A stretch of 64,000 nt of DNA from positions 19,650 through 83,649 of the forward strand of contig NZ_JAQSDL010000013.1 of NCBI RefSeq assembly GCF_029945895.1. Reading direction: 5' to 3'. Source of the stretch: Polaromonas sp. GTDB lineage: Bacteria > Pseudomonadota > Gammaproteobacteria > Burkholderiales > Burkholderiaceae_C. This document shows positions 24,981-35,201 of this stretch, in pieces. The notes under the pieces were generated by a model, which saw nothing but the letters and a program-made list of their open reading frames with translations, ran no database searches and was not told the DNA's origin. The translations under genes were made by a program, and so were the position numbers. Numbering within the stretch: the stretch's first letter is position 1; every line of letters begins with the position of its first letter.

Positions 24981-26030
24981 ATGAGCAAAGCATTACGACT
25001 GTCCGAAAAATGGTTTCAGCGCGGCCTCTGGCTGGTGGCTTTTGTATTTGCCGCCTTCCTGATCGGCCTGGGAAGCACGGTGGTGGGCGACCTGCCGCGG
25101 GTCGAGAAGGTCCTGACCCTGGACGATTTCATCGAGCAGCCCGCCGCCACCGAGGCACGCGAGAGCCTCAAGACGGCGGAACGCCAGGGGCGCCAGGCGC
25201 AGGAAGCGCTGGAGCAGGCGCGGCTCAAGCTGCGCGTGGCGCAGGCCAATTCGCGCTCGGCCAGCGAGACCTTCAGCAACTGGCTGGCGACGCGGCGCGC
25301 GACCGATCGGGTCGACCAGGACCCGGAGCTGATTGAACGGACACGCGCGCTGGATACCCTTAAAGCGGCCGAGCGCCAGGCGCTGGCCACGATGGAGACC
25401 GAGCAGCAGAAGGCGCTGGACGCCAGCCAGGGCGCCACGCGCACGCGTGAACGCATCGCTGAGATGGAACGCACGGCGCAGGACAAGTGGCAAAAAGCGC
25501 AGCGTGCCCAGGAGCTGCGCGTGTTTCTGTACCGGCTGGCCCTGACCCTGCCGCTGCTGGTGGCCGCGGGGTGGCTGTTTGCCAAAAAGCGCAAAAGCAC
25601 CTGGTGGCCCTTTGTCTGGGGCTTCATCTTTTTTGCACTGTTCGCCTTTTTTGTCGAGCTCGTGCCCTACCTGCCCAGTTACGGCGGTTATGTGCGTTAC
25701 ATCGTCGGCATTGTCATCACGGTGCTGGTCGGGCGGCAGGCGATTGTTTCGCTGAACCGTTATCTGGAAAAACAGAAACTGGCCGAACAACTGCCCGATG
25801 CGCAGCGCCGCGAAGAACTCAGCTACGACACCGCACTGACGCGCCTGTCCAAAGGTGTATGCCCCGGCTGTGAACGCGCGGTGGATCTGAAAAACCAGGA
25901 GATCGACTTCTGTCCGCATTGCGGCATCGGCCTGTTTGACCATTGCGGCATCTGCACTACGCGCAAAAGCGCATTTGCCAAGTTCTGTCACGCCTGCGGC
26001 GCGGATGCCAAAACGGCGTCCTGTCCTTGA
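24981..26030 (+). CDS. Membrane protein with coiled coil and C-terminal double zinc ribbon
   Basis: The 349-residue protein has a helix near residues 16-36 (GLWLVAFVFAAFLIGLGSTV), a long coiled coil (about 50-170, heptad-rich Glu/Ala/Gln), then three membrane helices (about 178-255), and ends with four CxxC pairs: CPGC, CPHC, CGIC and CHAC, a double zinc ribbon. The coiled coil should be periplasmic and the zinc ribbon cytoplasmic, or the reverse, depending on topology. No enzymatic motif is seen. It follows the LplT-PlsC gene by about 50 nt, which hints at a membrane-lipid related role. Confidence 0.65.
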   Translation: MSKALRLSEKWFQRGLWLVAFVFAAFLIGLGSTVVGDLPRVEKVLTLDDFIEQPAATEARESLKTAERQGRQAQEALEQARLKLRVAQANSRSASETFSNWLATRRATDRVDQDPELIERTRALDTLKAAERQALATMETEQQKALDASQGATRTRERIAEMERTAQDKWQKAQRAQELRVFLYRLALTLPLLVAAGWLFAKKRKSTWWPFVWGFIFFALFAFFVELVPYLPSYGGYVRYIVGIVITVLVGRQAIVSLNRYLEKQKLAEQLPDAQRREELSYDTALTRLSKGVCPGCERAVDLKNQEIDFCPHCGIGLFDHCGICTTRKSAFAKFCHACGADAKTASCP

Positions 26031-26132
26031 CGGTTTTCGCTGGCCGCCTACGCTCGGCACCCTTGTTCTCTTACAGGTATTACGCTTCGTTGCGATCACA
26101 GTGGGCCAATCCTTACTCCAGGTTTGAACACC

Positions 26133-27458
26133 ATGAAAAAACAGATTCGCAACCAGGTGGCAGCCCTTTTTCTGCTGCTTCCCGCCGCCACCGCTCTGCT
26201 GGTCCTGCCGGGCACGGTCCTGGCGCAGCCCGCCGCCCCGGAGTTGCGATCACTGCAGGTGGGAACAGACGACGGTCTCCGGGCCGGCGCCACTCTGGAG
26301 TTCACGGTGGAAGGCACACCGCGGGGTCGGGTCAGCCTGACTGTGCGCGGCGCGCCCCGCACCATCGTGCTCAAGGAAACCGCGCGAGGGGTGTACACGG
26401 GAAATTACACCCTCCGGCGCCAGGACCGGATCACGGAAAGCAGCGCCATACGTGCCACGCTGAAGGTGCGCAACCGCAGCATCGCGACCAACTACACCTT
26501 TCCCGCCGGCATCGCACGCCAGGACGTGGCTGCTGCGCCACCGGCCGGCCTGAAAATCGACCGCTTCACGGTGGCGCCGGTCGACAAGCTCGAACCGGGC
26601 GCTGAACTCCGCTTCACGCTGAACGGCGCGCCAGGCGGTACCGCAGATTTCGACATTCCCGGAGTCATCAACAATGTGGCGATGCGCGAGGTGCGGCCCG
26701 GTGTGTATGAGGGCGCCTACACCATCCGTCGCCTGGACAACCTCGCCCCCTCCCGGCCTGTCGTAGCCACCCTGCGTGTCGGCGACCGCGCGGTGACCTC
26801 CACCCTGACCCAGCCCCTGCTGGCCGATGCGAAGCCGCCGGTGATCCGCAACCTGTCGCCACGCGACGGTGAGTCCATCACGCGCAGCGCCAACACCTCG
26901 GTGTCCGGCACCTTTGACGATGCCGGCGGCGTGGGCGTGGACCCCAAAAGCGTTCGCATCATGCTGGCTGGGCGCGATGTCACTGCCGCGGCGCAGATCA
27001 CACCGCAATTCTTCACCTACCGCGCAGACCTGCCGGCCGGCCGCTACGCCGTGGACGTGACCGCCAAGGACATGGTGGGCAATGCCGTGCGCCAGACCTG
27101 GAGTTTCGACGTGGCTTCGGCCGTGAGCGCCGCGCCTGCGACCGTGCTGTTGCAGGTCACCAGCCACGCCAACAACGCCACAGTCGAAGGCAGCCCGGTG
27201 GTGGTGCGCGGACGCACCGCCCCAGGCGCGATGGTTGATGTCAAGGTCAGCGCCGTGGGAACGCTCGCCGGCCTGTTCGGCATGAACCAGGATTTGCTGA
27301 CGCAGCGGGTTCAGGCCGATGGCAACGGCAACTTCTCGTTCAGCTTCACGCCGCAGTTTCCGCTGCCCGGCACGCGTTACGAGGTGTCGATGACGGCCGG
27401 CAAGGACGGCATGGTGGCCACCGAAACCAGGCTGGTGCTGTTCCAGAAGCAGGGTTGA
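26133..27458 (+). CDS. Exported protein with repeated Ig-like domains
   Basis: The 441-residue product has a signal peptide ending LPGTVLAQPA. Two similar beta-rich modules follow (about residues 35-130 and 140-235): VGTDDGLRAGATLEFTVEG matches APVDKLEPGAELRFTLNG, and RGVYTGNYTLRRQDRIT matches PGVYEGAYTIRRLDNLA. A third (PPVIRNLSPRDGESITRS) and a fourth, looser module complete it. No enzyme motif is visible. It is likely periplasmic or surface exposed; role unknown. A palindromic repeat begins 13 nt past the stop. Confidence 0.65.
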   Translation: MKKQIRNQVAALFLLLPAATALLVLPGTVLAQPAAPELRSLQVGTDDGLRAGATLEFTVEGTPRGRVSLTVRGAPRTIVLKETARGVYTGNYTLRRQDRITESSAIRATLKVRNRSIATNYTFPAGIARQDVAAAPPAGLKIDRFTVAPVDKLEPGAELRFTLNGAPGGTADFDIPGVINNVAMREVRPGVYEGAYTIRRLDNLAPSRPVVATLRVGDRAVTSTLTQPLLADAKPPVIRNLSPRDGESITRSANTSVSGTFDDAGGVGVDPKSVRIMLAGRDVTAAAQITPQFFTYRADLPAGRYAVDVTAKDMVGNAVRQTWSFDVASAVSAAPATVLLQVTSHANNATVEGSPVVVRGRTAPGAMVDVKVSAVGTLAGLFGMNQDLLTQRVQADGNGNFSFSFTPQFPLPGTRYEVSMTAGKDGMVATETRLVLFQKQG

Positions 27459-27470
27459 GCCGGAATTTCA

Positions 27471-27527
27471 GTAAAAACGGGCTGCAGCCCTTATGCACAG
27501 GGCGCAAGCAGCTACTTATTTAATAGC
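27471..27527 (-). repeat. Palindromic dispersed repeat, copy 4
   Basis: In this copy the tail comes first on the plus strand (GTAAAAACGGGCTGCAGCCC and GCGCAAGCA) and the core GCTACTTATTTAATAGC is at 27511-27527. It sits between the ends of two convergent genes. The GGGCTGCAGCCC part is itself a perfect palindrome. Confidence 0.85.
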
Positions 27528-27538
27528 GTGCCATGGGC

Positions 27539-28540
27539 TCAGACCGGGCGACCGTAAAAGGGGTAGCTCGGGTCGTTGTAGCCGTGGCTGGAGGCGTGGC
27601 CCGGAATCACCAGCTCGTTGATGAAGGCCTCGTCGTCGCTGTCCAGTACCAGGTCCACCGCGCCGTAAACATCTTCCAGGTGCGAGAGCAGGCGCGGTCC
27701 CGCAATCACGGCGCTGACCAGCGGATTGGCCAGCACCCAGGCGGCGGCAAACTGGCCCGGCACCCAGCCTTTGGCCTCGCAGCGCGCCTTGATCTTCTGC
27801 GCGATCACCAGTGACTCTTCGCGAAACTCGGTTTCCAGGATGCGTTTGTCGCCGCTACCGGCGCGCGTGCCTTCGGCCGGGGGCTGGCCTGGCGGGTACT
27901 TGCCAGTGAGCACGCCGCGCGCCAGCGGGCTGTAAGGCACAACGCCCAGGCCGTGGTGGCCGCAGGCCGGCAGGATTTCGACCTCGGGGCCGCGATTGAG
28001 CAGGTTGTAATAAGGTTGGCAGACCACCGGTTGCGGCACACCGGTTTTTTCGCAGAGCCGCACGATCTCGGCAATGCGCCAGCCGCGGAAGTTGGACAGG
28101 CCGAAGCTGCGGATCTTGCCGCTGCGGATCAGGTCGCCGATGGCACGCACCGCTTCTTCAAGATTTTCGCCATGGAAGTCGCGGTGCAGGTACAGGATGT
28201 CGAGGTAGTCGGTGCCCAGCCGCGCCAGGATGGCATCGGTCTGCTGCATGATCCAGCTGCGCGAATAGTGGCCCTGGTTCACACCCGGGCCGGCCTTGTT
28301 GCCGAGCTTGCTGGCCAACACCCAATGCGAACGCTGACCCGCCAGCAGTTTGCCCAACAGCATTTCAGAGGCGCCTTCGTTGTAGACATCGGCGGTGTCG
28401 ATGAAGTTGATGCCATGTTCTTTCGCCGATGCAACGATGCGCGCCGCTTCGTCGTCCGGGGTCTGCTGGCCGAACATCATGGTGCCCAGGCACAGGGTGG
28501 ACACCTTCAGGTTGCTGCTTCCAAGGCGGCGGTATTTCAT
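27539..28540 (-). CDS. Aldo/keto reductase
   Basis: The 333-residue protein has the full catalytic tetrad: Asp48 and Tyr53 in FIDTADVYNEG, Lys78 in LASKLG and His119 in YLHRDFHG. The NADPH-binding C-terminal part has SAVIAGPRLLSHLEDVY. The N-terminus MKYRRLGSSNLKVSTLCLGT is typical of AKR families 11-13. It should reduce an aldehyde or ketone with NADPH; the substrate is unknown. It follows tgt on the same strand with a 27-nt gap, so it may be the third gene of a queA-tgt operon. Confidence 0.9.
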   Translation of the reverse strand: MKYRRLGSSNLKVSTLCLGTMMFGQQTPDDEAARIVASAKEHGINFIDTADVYNEGASEMLLGKLLAGQRSHWVLASKLGNKAGPGVNQGHYSRSWIMQQTDAILARLGTDYLDILYLHRDFHGENLEEAVRAIGDLIRSGKIRSFGLSNFRGWRIAEIVRLCEKTGVPQPVVCQPYYNLLNRGPEVEILPACGHHGLGVVPYSPLARGVLTGKYPPGQPPAEGTRAGSGDKRILETEFREESLVIAQKIKARCEAKGWVPGQFAAAWVLANPLVSAVIAGPRLLSHLEDVYGAVDLVLDSDDEAFINELVIPGHASSHGYNDPSYPFYGRPV

Positions 28541-28567
28541 GAAAACTCCTTGTCGTGAGGCGGCTGC

Positions 28568-29743
<1,176 letters not shown>

Positions 29744-30793
29744 TCAGGCGAGGGTTCGTTGCAGCAGCATGGCATCGCCGTAACTGAAAAAGCGGTAGCG
29801 TTCGGCAATCGCATGGCGATACAGCGCCATGATGTGTTCGTAACCGGCAAAAGCGCTGACCAGCATCATCAGCGTGCTTTTGGGCAGGTGGAAATTGGTC
29901 AGCAGCAGGTCCACCACCTGGAACTCAAAGCCCGGGGTGATGAAGATATTGGTGTCCTTGTAGTCCGGGCCGAATTTGGCCGCCGACTCAAGGGCGCGCA
30001 CGCTGGTGGTGCCGATCGCGACCACCCGGCCGCCGCGCGCCTTGCAGTCCTGGATGGCCTGCAGCGTGGCCTCGGGCACTTCAAAACGTTCGAAGTGCAT
30101 GGTGTGGTCCGCGATGTTTTCGGCTTTGACGGGCTGGAAAGTGCCGGCGCCGACGTGCAGCGTGACGGTCGCGCGTTGTACACCGCGCGCTTCGAGCTGC
30201 GTAAACATGGCCTCGTCAAAATGCAGCGCGGCCGTCGGCGCCGCAACCGCGCCCGGGTTTTTGGCAAACACCGTCTGGTAGCGCTGCTCGTCCACGGCCG
30301 AGTCGGTGTGGGTGATGTAGGGCGGCAGCGGCACATGGCCGTGGCTGGCCATCAGCGCATACGGATCGCTGCTGAGTGCAAAGTGGTACAGCGGCCCGTC
30401 CTCGTTGGGCCAGCGGCCCAGCAAGGTGGCCGTGAAACCGCCGTCCATCTGCAGCACCGCGCCCGGCAAAGGCTTCTTGCTGACTTTCATGTGGGCGGCG
30501 ACTTCATGGCCGGCCTCCGGCGTGGGCGAGAGCACGCGCTCGATCAGCAGTTCGAGCCGGCCGCCGCTGCTTTTCTGCCCGAACAGGCGCGCCTTGACGA
30601 CCTGGGTGTCGTTGAGTACCAGCAGATCGCCCGGTTGCAGCAGGTCTGCCAGCTCGGTAAAACGCCGGTCCACCGGGGTGGCGCCGCGCCCGTCCAGCAG
30701 GCGCGAGGCGCTGCGTTCGGCGGTGGGGTGCTGGGCGATCAGTTCGTCGGGGAGTGTGAAATCAAAATCACTGAGGCTGAACGAGGTCTTCAT
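29744..30793 (-). CDS. queA: S-adenosylmethionine:tRNA ribosyltransferase-isomerase
   Basis: The 349-residue enzyme adds the ribosyl group of SAM to preQ1-34 to make epoxyqueuosine. Family marks are [19 protein letters not shown] at the start, [18 protein letters not shown], and [18 protein letters not shown] with [10 protein letters not shown]. It starts at 30793, only 2-17 nt from the recG start on the other strand, and is followed by tgt. Confidence 0.96.
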   Translation of the reverse strand: MKTSFSLSDFDFTLPDELIAQHPTAERSASRLLDGRGATPVDRRFTELADLLQPGDLLVLNDTQVVKARLFGQKSSGGRLELLIERVLSPTPEAGHEVAAHMKVSKKPLPGAVLQMDGGFTATLLGRWPNEDGPLYHFALSSDPYALMASHGHVPLPPYITHTDSAVDEQRYQTVFAKNPGAVAAPTAALHFDEAMFTQLEARGVQRATVTLHVGAGTFQPVKAENIADHTMHFERFEVPEATLQAIQDCKARGGRVVAIGTTSVRALESAAKFGPDYKDTNIFITPGFEFQVVDLLLTNFHLPKSTLMMLVSAFAGYEHIMALYRHAIAERYRFFSYGDAMLLQRTLA

Positions 30794-30810
30794 GGATGCA
30801 CAATTGTCCC

Positions 30811-32940
30811 ATGCCCACCCGGTCTGCCCCCACTGCTTCTCCCCGCAAGGTGCCGCCGGCTGAGGCTGGCACCGGCAACGCGGTGGCGCCCAAGTCCCAG
30901 CCGCAGAAAGCGCTGGAAAAGCTGGGCCTGCGCCGTGACATCGACCTGGCGCTGCACCTGCCGCTGCGCTACGAGGACGAAACCCGCATCACCCGGCTGG
31001 CCGATGCACGCGACGGCGACATGGTGCAGATCGAGGGCCAGGTGACGCACAGCGAAGTCACGTTCCGGCCACGCCGGCAGCTGCGCGTGACGGTGGACGA
31101 CGGCAGCGACACCTGCGTGCTGCGCTTCATCAACTTCTACCCTTCGCACCAGAAAACCCTGAGTGTGGGCGCGCGTGTGCGGGTGCGCGGCGAAATCCGC
31201 GGCGGTTTTGTGAGCCGTGAGATGGTGCACCCGGGTTTTCGCGCCGCTGGTGGTGAACTCGCGACCGCCCTGACGCCGGTGTATCCCACCGTGGCCGGTT
31301 TGCCGCAGGCCTATCTGCGCAAGGCCGTGCTGGGCGGGTTGGCACGGGCCGATCTGGCGGAAACCCTTCCGGCCGAATTTTTAAGTAAAAACCTGCCGCA
31401 GCCCTTGTCCAGTATGCGCGAGGCGCTATCATTTTTGCATAACCCGACGCCGGATGTAATGCTGGCCACGCTGGAGGATCGCAGCCACCCGGCCTGGCAG
31501 CGGCTCAAGGCCGAGGAGTTGCTGGCGCAGCAGCTGTCGCAGCTGCAGGCGCGTCGCGTACGGGCCGCCATGCGGGCGCCGCCGTTGCGGTCGCCTGTGC
31601 ACGGCCCCCAGTGCACGCTGCAGGAACAGTTGCTGGAGCGCCTGCCGTTTCGACTGACGGCCGCGCAGCAGCGCGTGGGCGCCGAGATCGCGGCGGATCT
31701 GCAGAAAAACGTGCCCATGCACCGCCTGCTGCAGGGGGATGTCGGCTCCGGCAAAACCGTGGTGGCGGCGCTGGCGGCGGTGCGCTGTATCGACGCCGGC
31801 TGGCAGTGTGCGCTGATGGCGCCGACGGAAATCCTGGCCGAACAGCACTTTCGCAAGCTGATCGGCTGGCTCGAACCGCTGGGCATCCAGACCGCGTGGC
31901 TCACCGGCAGCCAGAAGGCGAAAGAGCGGCGCGAGGCGCTGGCCATGATTGCCAGCGGCGCGGCCAGCCTGGTGGTCGGCACGCATGCGGTGATCCAGGA
32001 CAAGGTGGTTTTCGACAATCTGGCGTTGGCCATCATCGACGAGCAGCACCGTTTTGGCGTGGCACAGAGGCTGGCGCTGCGAAGCAAGATGACGCAGGGC
32101 GGGGAAGAGCCCCATCTTCTGATGATGACGGCTACGCCAATTCCGCGCACGCTGGCCATGAGTTATTACGCCGACCTCGATGTTTCGACGATTGACGAGC
32201 TGCCGCCCGGCCGCACGCCCATCGTGACCAAGGTGGTCAGCGAAACGCGACGCGACGAGGTCGTCGAGCGTATACGCAGCCAGCTCGCCGAGGGCCGGCA
32301 GGTCTACTGGGTCTGCCCGCTGATCGAAGAGAGTGAATCGGTCGACCTGATCAACGCCACCCAGACGCACGAGGCGCTGAGCGCCGCCTTGCCCGGCACA
32401 CAGGTCGGCCTGCTGCACTCCCGCATGCCGCCGGCCGAAAAGAAGGCGGTGATGGCGTCGTTCACCAGCGGCCAGCTCGGCGTGCTGGTCAGCACCACGG
32501 TGATCGAGGTCGGTGTGGACGTGCCCAATGCCTCGCTGATGGTGATTGAACACGCCGAACGTTTTGGCCTGAGCCAGCTGCACCAGCTGCGCGGCCGTGT
32601 CGGGCGCGGCGCAGCCGCCTCGGCTTGTGTGCTGCTTTATTCGACCGGGGACGCGCCGCGCCTGGGCGAAACCGCACGCGCCCGGCTCAAGGCCATGGTG
32701 GAAACGCAGGACGGTTTCGAGATCGCCCGCCGCGATCTGGAAATTCGTGGCCCGGGCGAGTTCCTTGGAGCGCGGCAGTCCGGTGCGCCGCTGCTGCGTT
32801 TTGCCGATCTGGCGACGGATACCGAGTTGCTGGCCTGGGCGCGGGCGCTGGCGCCGGTGATGCTGGAAAAATACCCGGACCTCGCGCATCGGCATATTTT
32901 GCGATGGCTGGGGGGGAAGGCGGAATTTTTGAAGGCCTGA
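30811..32940 (+). CDS. recG: ATP-dependent DNA helicase RecG
   Basis: The 709-residue protein has a wedge/OB domain (residues 50-170), helicase motif [19 protein letters not shown], the DEAD-like motif [33 protein letters not shown] (motif III and after), and motif [18 protein letters not shown]. RecG moves branched DNA such as stalled forks and Holliday junctions. The ATG at 30811 (MPTRSAPT) was chosen; an in-frame ATG at 30796 is nearly flush with the queA start. Residues from [11 protein letters not shown] to SFLH are encoded by a copy of the dispersed palindromic repeat (31383-31440), between the wedge and helicase domains. Confidence 0.95.
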   Translation: MPTRSAPTASPRKVPPAEAGTGNAVAPKSQPQKALEKLGLRRDIDLALHLPLRYEDETRITRLADARDGDMVQIEGQVTHSEVTFRPRRQLRVTVDDGSDTCVLRFINFYPSHQKTLSVGARVRVRGEIRGGFVSREMVHPGFRAAGGELATALTPVYPTVAGLPQAYLRKAVLGGLARADLAETLPAEFLSKNLPQPLSSMREALSFLHNPTPDVMLATLEDRSHPAWQRLKAEELLAQQLSQLQARRVRAAMRAPPLRSPVHGPQCTLQEQLLERLPFRLTAAQQRVGAEIAADLQKNVPMHRLLQGDVGSGKTVVAALAAVRCIDAGWQCALMAPTEILAEQHFRKLIGWLEPLGIQTAWLTGSQKAKERREALAMIASGAASLVVGTHAVIQDKVVFDNLALAIIDEQHRFGVAQRLALRSKMTQGGEEPHLLMMTATPIPRTLAMSYYADLDVSTIDELPPGRTPIVTKVVSETRRDEVVERIRSQLAEGRQVYWVCPLIEESESVDLINATQTHEALSAALPGTQVGLLHSRMPPAEKKAVMASFTSGQLGVLVSTTVIEVGVDVPNASLMVIEHAERFGLSQLHQLRGRVGRGAAASACVLLYSTGDAPRLGETARARLKAMVETQDGFEIARRDLEIRGPGEFLGARQSGAPLLRFADLATDTELLAWARALAPVMLEKYPDLAHRHILRWLGGKAEFLKA
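31383..31440 (-). repeat. Palindromic dispersed repeat, copy 5, inside recG
   Basis: AAGTAAAAACCTGCCGCAGC, CCTTGTCCAGTATGCGCGAG and GCTATCATTTTTGCAT align end to end with copy 4 (27471-27527), which has GTAAAAACGGGCTGCAGCCC, TTATGCACAGGGCGCAAGCA and the core. The copy is in frame and open, encoding about 19 residues between the wedge domain and the helicase domain. It is more degenerate than intergenic copies, in keeping with selection on the protein. Confidence 0.7.
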
Positions 32941-32945
32941 AGCAT

Positions 32946-33278
32946 TCAGTCCACGACTTCAAAGCTGCCCTTTTGCTGCGACCATTCCTTGTCGTTGGAT
33001 CCAAAAGCAATCGCTTCGTTGTTCCGGAAATTCAATAGCACCGTGAGCGTGTAACCCGATCCGCCCAGGTAAGAAACGGCAAATACCGAATCGTCAACTC
33101 TGACGGTGGCGCATTTATCGACCCGAGTGGACTTGCCTTCCTTGCCGGCCGTGCGCCAGGCGACGGAGCCGTCCTGCTTGAAGCTGTGTTCAAACGTCAT
33201 GCCCGCGGTGGGCCCGTCCGCGAAGCTCCAGCGCAAGGTCTTGCCCTTCAGCGATTCCGGGGAGTTTGGGTTGGTCAT
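32946..33278 (-). CDS. MoaF-like small beta-barrel protein
   Basis: The 110-residue protein starts MTNPNSPESLKGKTLRWSFA and reads as alternating beta strands (MTFEHSFKQDGSVAWRT, DDSVFAVSYLGGSGYTLTVL, SFEVVD). This resembles the lipocalin-like MoaF-related domain. It has no signal peptide and no catalytic motif. The role is unknown. It converges with recG, 5 nt from its stop. The assignment to the fold is a pattern-based guess. Confidence 0.6.
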   Translation of the reverse strand: MTNPNSPESLKGKTLRWSFADGPTAGMTFEHSFKQDGSVAWRTAGKEGKSTRVDKCATVRVDDSVFAVSYLGGSGYTLTVLLNFRNNEAIAFGSNDKEWSQQKGSFEVVD

Positions 33279-33375
33279 CGGTGGCTCCGGTAGTTGATGG
33301 TCCAGTCTAGGTGCCGCCAGCAGATGTCCGGCCGTCGGCTATGGCCTGAAGCAGCGTAAGCCTTTGCCTTCAAGG

Positions 33376-33450
33376 GCTATCATGGATTTTTCTGACGCTG
33401 CGCATTTGATAGCTGCTCGTGCCTAACAGATAAGGCCTGAAGGCTGATTC
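33376..33450 (+). repeat. Palindromic dispersed repeat, copy 6 (core interrupted)
   Basis: GCTAT at 33376-33380 and ATAGC at 33409-33413 are the core arms, here separated by about 28 nt instead of 7. The tail TGCTCGTGCCTAACAGATAAGGCC follows, with AAGGCTGATTC at the end as in copy 3. It lies upstream of oxyR. The extra bases within the core suggest a later insertion. Confidence 0.6.
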
Positions 33451-33556
33451 GATGCATGAAACCGGCGAAAACGCGTGCTGAGCCCGGCTGACTGCAGCGG
33501 GCCGGATGCGCCGGAGCGGTCAGCATCGCCGCCGCGAAAAGCCGCACAATAAGCCC

Positions 33557-34540
33557 ATGACGCTCACCGAACTCAAATACATCGTCGCTGTCGCCCGCGA
33601 AAAGCACTTCGGCAAAGGCGCCGAGGCTTGTCACGTATCGCAGCCGACCTTGAGCGTGGCGATCAAGAAGCTCGAGGAAGAGTTGCAGGTCAAGCTGTTC
33701 GAGCGCAACGCCAACGAAATCACGGTGACGCCGCTGGGTGAAGAAATCGTGCGCCAGGCGCAAAGTGTGCTGGAGCAGGCCGACAGCATCCGCGAGATTG
33801 CCAAGCGCGGCAAGGACCCGCTGGCCGGTGCCTTGCGCCTCGGTGTGATCTACACCATCGGCCCCTACCTGCTGCCCGACCTGGTGCGCCAGGCGATTGC
33901 GCTCACGCCGCAGATGCCCTTGATGCTGCAGGAAAACTTCACCGTCAAGTTGCTGGAAGAGCTGCGTACCGGCGAGATCGACTGCGCCATTCTGGCCGAA
34001 CCCTTTCCCGATACCAACCTGGCGATTGCGCCGCTGTACGACGAGCCCTTCATGGCGGCCGTACCGAGCAACCATCCGCTGGCCGCGCGCAGCAACATCA
34101 CGGCCGAAGAGCTGAAAAAAGAAACCATGCTGCTGCTCGGCACCGGCCACTGTTTTCGCGACCATGTGCTCGAAGTCTGCCCCGAGTTCGCCCGGTTTTC
34201 GAGCAATGCCGAGGGCATACGCAAGAGTTTTGAAGGCTCGTCGCTGGAGACCATCAAACACATGGTGGCGGCCGGCATGGGTGTGACGCTGGTGCCCCGG
34301 TTGAGCGTGCCCAAGGACGCCCTGCTGCACCCGGCGCCGGCCAAAGCCGTCTCCAAAGCCAAAAGCCGGGAAGTGCCGGAGTTGCCCTCCTACATCCGCT
34401 ACCTGCCGTTTGAGGGCCATGTGCCGACGCGGCGTGTGGTGCTGGCCTGGCGCCGCAGTTTCACGCGGTATGAAGCCATCGCCGCCTTGCGTAACGCGAT
34501 TTACGCCTGCGAACTGCCGGGCGTGACACGCCTGTCCTGA
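33557..34540 (+). CDS. oxyR: Hydrogen peroxide sensor and regulator OxyR
   Basis: The 327-residue LysR-type protein has a helix-turn-helix near residues 18-40 (HFGKGAEACHVSQPTLSVAI). The redox pair is at the same numbers as in E. coli OxyR: Cys199 in GTGHCFRDH and Cys208 in EVCPEF. Peroxide forms a disulfide between them and turns on peroxide defence genes. The start chosen (MTLTELKYIV) leaves out an in-frame extension from 33506 that lacks conservation. The next gene is dps, a classical OxyR target, with a candidate OxyR site in front. Confidence 0.95.
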   Translation: MTLTELKYIVAVAREKHFGKGAEACHVSQPTLSVAIKKLEEELQVKLFERNANEITVTPLGEEIVRQAQSVLEQADSIREIAKRGKDPLAGALRLGVIYTIGPYLLPDLVRQAIALTPQMPLMLQENFTVKLLEELRTGEIDCAILAEPFPDTNLAIAPLYDEPFMAAVPSNHPLAARSNITAEELKKETMLLLGTGHCFRDHVLEVCPEFARFSSNAEGIRKSFEGSSLETIKHMVAAGMGVTLVPRLSVPKDALLHPAPAKAVSKAKSREVPELPSYIRYLPFEGHVPTRRVVLAWRRSFTRYEAIAALRNAIYACELPGVTRLS

Positions 34541-34569
34541 GCCCCGGTTCCCTGCTGGGTTCATGACGC

Positions 34570-34595
34570 CTATCAAGGCGATACAGTTTGACTGT
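34570..34595 (+). promoter_or_regulatory. Candidate OxyR site and -35 region of dps
   Basis: CTAT at 34570, then ATAC after 7 nt, then CTGT after 7 more (34592-34595) follows the spacing of the OxyR consensus (ATAG-N7-CTAT-N7-ATAG-N7-CTAT), three of four half-sites with two mismatches. A TTGACT at 34588-34593 overlaps the last half-site; no good -10 follows, which fits an activator-dependent promoter. It is about 60 nt before the dps ATG. Confidence 0.5.
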
Positions 34596-34656
34596 TGCCT
34601 TGGGCTTGGCGATTGCTTAGAGTGATGTCCAGACTCATTCAAATCAAGGACACATC

Positions 34657-35175
34657 ATGGCCAAAACATCTCCCAAGGCTTCTGCCGGCCGCACCGGCGC
34701 GCCGCCCATCAACATCGGCATCGGCGAAAAAGACCGCGCCGCGATCGCGAAGGGCCTGAGCCATTTGCTGGCGGATACCTACACCTTGTACCTGACCACG
34801 CACAACTTCCACTGGAACGTGACCGGGCCGATGTTCAACACCCTGCATGTCATGTTCATGACGCAGTACACCGAGCTGTGGGCCGCGGTGGACCCGGTGG
34901 CCGAACGCATCCGCTCGCTGGGCCATCCCGCGCCCGGCTCGTATGCGCAGTTCAGCAAGCTGGCCTCGGTGCCCGACGTGCCGACCACGCCGCCCAAGGC
35001 GCTGGAGATGGTGCGCATTCTGGTGAAGGGGCATGAAGCCGTCGCGCGTACAGCCAGGGAGCTGTTCCCGGTGGCCGACAAGGCCGACGACCAGCCGACC
35101 GCCGACCTGCTGACGCAGCGCCTGACGGTGCACGAACAGACCGCCTGGATGCTGCGTTCGCTGCTGGAAGAGTGA
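34657..35175 (+). CDS. dps: Dps-family DNA-protecting ferritin-like protein
   Basis: The 172-residue protein is a Dps dodecamer subunit. The ferroxidase ligands are in [20 protein letters not shown] (two His) and [15 protein letters not shown] (Asp and Glu). The N-terminal tail ([14 protein letters not shown]) is basic, suiting DNA binding. Dps stores iron and uses H2O2 to oxidise it, protecting DNA. A Shine-Dalgarno AAGGACAC precedes the ATG. The gene is directly downstream of oxyR. Confidence 0.93.
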   Translation: MAKTSPKASAGRTGAPPINIGIGEKDRAAIAKGLSHLLADTYTLYLTTHNFHWNVTGPMFNTLHVMFMTQYTELWAAVDPVAERIRSLGHPAPGSYAQFSKLASVPDVPTTPPKALEMVRILVKGHEAVARTARELFPVADKADDQPTADLLTQRLTVHEQTAWMLRSLLEE

Positions 35176-35201
35176 GTCCGCGCAGCCATTAACATCGCTG
35201 C

